Source: an uncultured Elusimicrobiales bacterium
GTDB lineage: Bacteria > Elusimicrobiota > Elusimicrobia > Elusimicrobiales > Elusimicrobiaceae
Reading direction: 5' to 3'
Length of the DNA stretch: 61,108 bases
NCBI GenBank assembly: GCA_944325225.1
Contig: CALUZQ010000007.1
Span: 1-61,108, forward strand
Part shown: in pieces, positions 59,079 to 61,108 of the stretch
Layout: each line of letters opens with the position of its first letter
Numbering within the stretch: position 1 is the first letter of the stretch
Translations under genes and position numbers: made by a program
The notes under the pieces: model-generated
Seen by the model: the letters and a program-made list of their open reading frames with translations, nothing else
Told to the model about the DNA's origin: nothing
The model's database searches: none

Positions 59079-60086
59079 TTAGTTTAAAAGTTCGGCAAAC
59101 GCACGGACAAAATCTTCAAACGGATATTTGTCTTTGAGCTTGCTGGCTTCCACCGCGATTCCCACGCGCTTTCCCCAGTTTACCATCAATTCATCTAAAG
59201 CGACCGTAAACGGTTCTTCTTCCCCGGCATTTACAATCAGCCCGTTAATGCCGTTGGCCACCAGTTCGGTTACGGGCGCGCTTTCGCACGCCACGCAGGG
59301 CAGTTTGCTGGCCATCGCGTCCAGCAAAATATCGGCCTGGGCGGGATTTAATGCCGGATAAGCGAAGATATCGGCATTACGCAGCAAGCTGTACACATCG
59401 CCGTCGTCGGGAACGATTTCGGTACTGTCCTGCAAATGGTTTTTAGCCACAAATTTGGCCAGGGCCGCTTTGCCGGTACCGTCGCCCACGATGGTCAAAT
59501 GCCAGGTGGAGTGCGCCGGAGCCAGCCGGGCCCAAGTTTTAAGCAAGTTTTCAAAACCGCTTTCCTTGCAAAGTTTACCGACGGCTACAATGTTGTTTTC
59601 TTTCTTAAAGCAAACCGGTTTATTGTAATTATAATGCTCCACCCACACGGCCGGGTTGATTACTTCCTGCACTTTAAGCCCGGTGTAAGGTTTCTTATTC
59701 AGCGGCTTATCCGAAGTTCTAATTACCAAAATCCGCTTGGCTTTTTTCAGAATGGCTTTTTTATCTTTGACGGTTTTATCTTCTTTGAATCCTTCGTTTT
59801 CGGCGTAGATAAACGGGATACCGGCCTCGGCCGCGGCTTGGCAGCCGGTCAAATTCATCAGCGAGATGACAAAATCAATCTGGTCTTTTTTCAAAGCGGC
59901 CGCCAAAGTTTTTGGTTTGGCTACAGCCGCATATTCCTGCAAAGCTACGGCCGATTTTTTTACTTTCCCCTTTACGGCACGAAGGGAGGTCTCCAACCCT
60001 TGTGCGGCCAGTTCCTCGGCCAATTTTACCCCTAAACGCGACGCGGTAAATGTTTTATTCCCGCCCACAAAAACAGCTACTTTCAT
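59079..60086 (-). CDS. GT4-like glycosyltransferase with degenerate E-x7-E motif
   Basis: A 335-residue GT-B-type protein. N-terminal VAVFVGGNKTFTASRLGVKLAEELAAQG and the second domain NNIVAVGKLCKESGFENLLKTWARL...LTIVGDGTGKAAL resemble GT4. The E-x7-E site reads NPAQADILLDAMASKLPCVA: the first Glu is Pro and the second is Asp, so catalysis may be altered or lost. AGGAGG precedes the ATG, and TACAAT at 60150-60155 on this strand is a possible -10. Confidence 0.78.
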   Translation of the reverse strand: MKVAVFVGGNKTFTASRLGVKLAEELAAQGLETSLRAVKGKVKKSAVALQEYAAVAKPKTLAAALKKDQIDFVISLMNLTGCQAAAEAGIPFIYAENEGFKEDKTVKDKKAILKKAKRILVIRTSDKPLNKKPYTGLKVQEVINPAVWVEHYNYNKPVCFKKENNIVAVGKLCKESGFENLLKTWARLAPAHSTWHLTIVGDGTGKAALAKFVAKNHLQDSTEIVPDDGDVYSLLRNADIFAYPALNPAQADILLDAMASKLPCVACESAPVTELVANGINGLIVNAGEEEPFTVALDELMVNWGKRVGIAVEASKLKDKYPFEDFVRAFAELLN

Positions 60087-60234
60087 GCTTCCTCCTAACC
60101 CACGGGCACACCCTGCGGCGCCCGGTTGCCGTCATTTTCTTTTTAGTTTATTGTACATAAAAAACCGCCGGAAAGAAACCCGTTTTCCGTCTGGAAAATT
60201 TTTGGGCTCCCCACAGCCATTTCAGCCATAAAAA

Positions 60235-60253
60235 AACCGCCCTTTCGGGCGGT
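60235..60253 (-). terminator. Terminator after the tRNA(CAU) gene
   Basis: ACCGCCC / GGGCGGT stem with TTTC loop; a T run follows on the minus strand. Confidence 0.85.
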
Positions 60254-60266
60254 AAAAATAAAAATC

Positions 60267-60340
60267 TTGCGGGGACTGGATTTGAACCAGTGATCTCAAG
60301 GTTATGGGCCTTGCGAGATACCAGGCTTCTCTACCCCGCA
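60267..60340 (-). tRNA. Initiator-type tRNA-Met (anticodon CAT)
   Basis: A 74-nt cloverleaf: acceptor TGCGGGG/CCCCGCA, D stem GAGA/TCTC with A11:U24, a 9-nt D loop AGCCTGGTA equal to that of E. coli initiator tRNA, anticodon arm CAAGG-CCCATAA-CCTTG, T arm ACTGG-TTCAAAT-CCAGT. A11:U24 marks it as initiator rather than elongator Met or Ile2. Position 33 is C, the 1:72 pair is U:A and the anticodon stem has AGG:CCU instead of GGG:CCC. CCA is not encoded. Confidence 0.92.
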
Positions 60341-60345
60341 ATGTT

Positions 60346-60351
60346 ATTATA
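60346..60351 (-). promoter_or_regulatory. -10 box of the initiator-type tRNA
   Basis: TATAAT on the minus strand, only 5 nt before tRNA position 1. Confidence 0.5.
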
Positions 60352-60472
60352 GCACTTTGCAACCCCAAATGCAAACCTAGAATTGCCTTTGCAACAAAAT
60401 ACTGCCTTGTAAAAAATGAGATAAATCAAAAATAAAACACTTAAATATCCCGTATCCGGCCCGAAAAACAAT

Positions 60473-60497
60473 AAACCCCGCTTCACAGCGAGGGTTT
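60473..60497 (-). terminator. Probable terminator after the second pilin gene
   Basis: AAACCCCGC pairs with GCGAGGGTTT with one bulge; T-rich sequence follows on the minus strand. Confidence 0.6.
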
Positions 60498-60536
60498 CGT
60501 CACAAAAATTTCCGGCAGCACTTAGCGCAATTTCGC

Positions 60537-61058
60537 CTATTTTGTTACAAAATCAAATGTCTTACAAACAGATGCGCATTTTGGATCCGTTCCGCTGCAT
60601 TTAATGACACCCGGCTGATCCGAATGATCAAAATAAATTGTAAAGGCACAGGAAATTGATCTGGATCCACAAGTAGTGCCAACACCTCCATAAATATTCA
60701 ATTCACCAGGCACATTTCCGCCGCTGCCTGTTAAGCTATCAAAGCAGGTTCCATTGCTATAAATTTCTCTTCCACCCACAGTGCCTGATAAAATATCCCC
60801 TTTTGGAACTGCCACATCTAACTTACTTATATCATCGGTATAAGTTCCATTAGCCAAATAATACACCTCCTGTGCGTCCTTGATACTTTTGAGGATAGGC
60901 CATAAACTGCTCATGCGGCTCTTCATCACTGCTTTTTCATATTGCGGGATCGCCACTGCTGCCAAAATACCGATGATTAAAACGACCACTAATAACTCTA
61001 TTAGCGTAAATCCGGCGTTTTTTTCGCCGGAGAATGTTTTTTGATAAGTTTTGTTCAT
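60537..61058 (-). CDS. Type IV pilin-like protein (second copy)
   Basis: A 173-residue prepilin starting at ATG 61058. Leader MNKTYQKTFSGEKNAG precedes FTLIELLVVVLIIGILAAVA, with E5 present. Then YEKAVMKSRMSSLWPILKSIKDAQEVYYLANG and a different C-terminal domain with several cysteines (TCFDS, TTCGSRSISC, IKCSG, KCASVCK), likely two disulfides. No Shine-Dalgarno site. Shares its 5' end almost exactly with the pilin at 32370-32909. It may be a major or minor pilin. Confidence 0.92.
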   Translation of the reverse strand: MNKTYQKTFSGEKNAGFTLIELLVVVLIIGILAAVAIPQYEKAVMKSRMSSLWPILKSIKDAQEVYYLANGTYTDDISKLDVAVPKGDILSGTVGGREIYSNGTCFDSLTGSGGNVPGELNIYGGVGTTCGSRSISCAFTIYFDHSDQPGVIKCSGTDPKCASVCKTFDFVTK

Positions 61059-61092
61059 ACGCAAAATTTATCAAAAAAAAAAAACGAGTCAA
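60952..61092 (-). repeat. Pilin 5' cassette, copy 2
   Basis: Direct repeat of 32803-32939 in the same orientation, 28 kb apart. Confidence 0.85.
61065..61092 (-). promoter_or_regulatory. Putative pilin promoter with 12-nt T tract
   Basis: On the minus strand TTGACT (61092-61087), CG, T12, GA, TAAATT (61070-61065) and 6 nt to ATG. The spacer is 16 bp, near the optimum. Confidence 0.4.
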
Positions 61093-61108
61093 GGCCTTCC
61101 AGGCCGGG

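Noticed and set aside
60267-60340. tRNA-Ile2 (lysidine-modified CAT) or elongator tRNA-Met
   Set aside because: A11:U24 and the initiator-type D loop argue against both; these normally have a pyrimidine-11:purine-24 pair.

Overview
The window looks like a contiguous chromosomal segment of a diderm, LPS-bearing, gut-type bacterium, most likely a member of the Elusimicrobiota (Elusimicrobium-like). That placement is inferred from gene content, not from a marker phylogeny. It rests on a full lipid A and outer-membrane assembly set, prepilins with a long basic leader ending in G^FTLIEL, a DUF4912/GH57 pair, and many short lineage-specific secreted proteins. I see no plasmid, phage or insertion-sequence genes. 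Coding density is high and most intergenic gaps end in strong GC hairpin plus T-run terminators.

Layout. 1-7.1 kb: the end of a sodium-pumping decarboxylase beta subunit, a GT8 glycosyltransferase, a znuA-znuC-znuB-nth operon on the minus strand, a DMT exporter with threonine synthase, and a tiny pilin-like membrane protein. 7.2-14.6 kb: DUF4912 plus a GH57 glucan-branching enzyme, an unknown secreted helical protein, greA, a periplasmic trypsin-like protease and a 640-aa unknown anchored protein. 14.9-19.9 kb: a six-gene envelope operon (lipoprotein, beta-barrel, HAMP protein, TolC-like channel, patatin, TPR lipoprotein). 20.0-23.3 kb: a convergent pair of secreted TldD/TldE-like proteins. 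23.4-32.3 kb: tRNA-Thr, terC, rpmB, then bamA-ompH-lpxD-lpxC-fabZ-lpxA-lpxI. 32.4 kb: a type IV pilin, followed by about 660 bp of hairpin-rich non-coding DNA. 33.6-49.4 kb: a very compact same-strand run tpiA-deoC-(DnaA-like AAA+)-LPP20 lipoprotein-FlgT-like lipoprotein-comM-dprA-topA-xer-ROK-lptD-tdk. 49.7-55.2 kb: an RDD protein, then pal-cpoB-tolB and gatB on the minus strand. 55.2-60.1 kb: a MurJ-like flippase with three glycosyltransferases. The window closes with an initiator-type tRNA(CAU) and a second pilin gene.

How the genes work together. Much of the window builds the envelope: lipid A acyl chemistry (fabZ, lpxA, lpxC, lpxD, lpxI), LPS export (lptD), beta-barrel insertion (bamA, OmpH-like), Tol-Pal maintenance and glycan assembly. 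comM, dprA and two pilins suggest DNA uptake by type IV pili.

The most interesting signals are: (i) an initiator-type tRNA with C33, a U1:A72 pair and an AGG:CCU anticodon stem; (ii) two pilin genes whose 5' ends are near-identical and whose putative promoters differ only by an 8- versus 12-base homopolymer in the spacer, as expected for phase variation; (iii) a DnaA-like AAA+ protein with a roughly 500-residue disordered region, directly upstream of a FlgP/FlgT-like lipoprotein pair with no flagellar genes in sight; (iv) an exported TldD/TldE-like pair; and (v) several promoters whose -10 box ends 6-9 nt before ATG, suggesting leaderless mRNAs.
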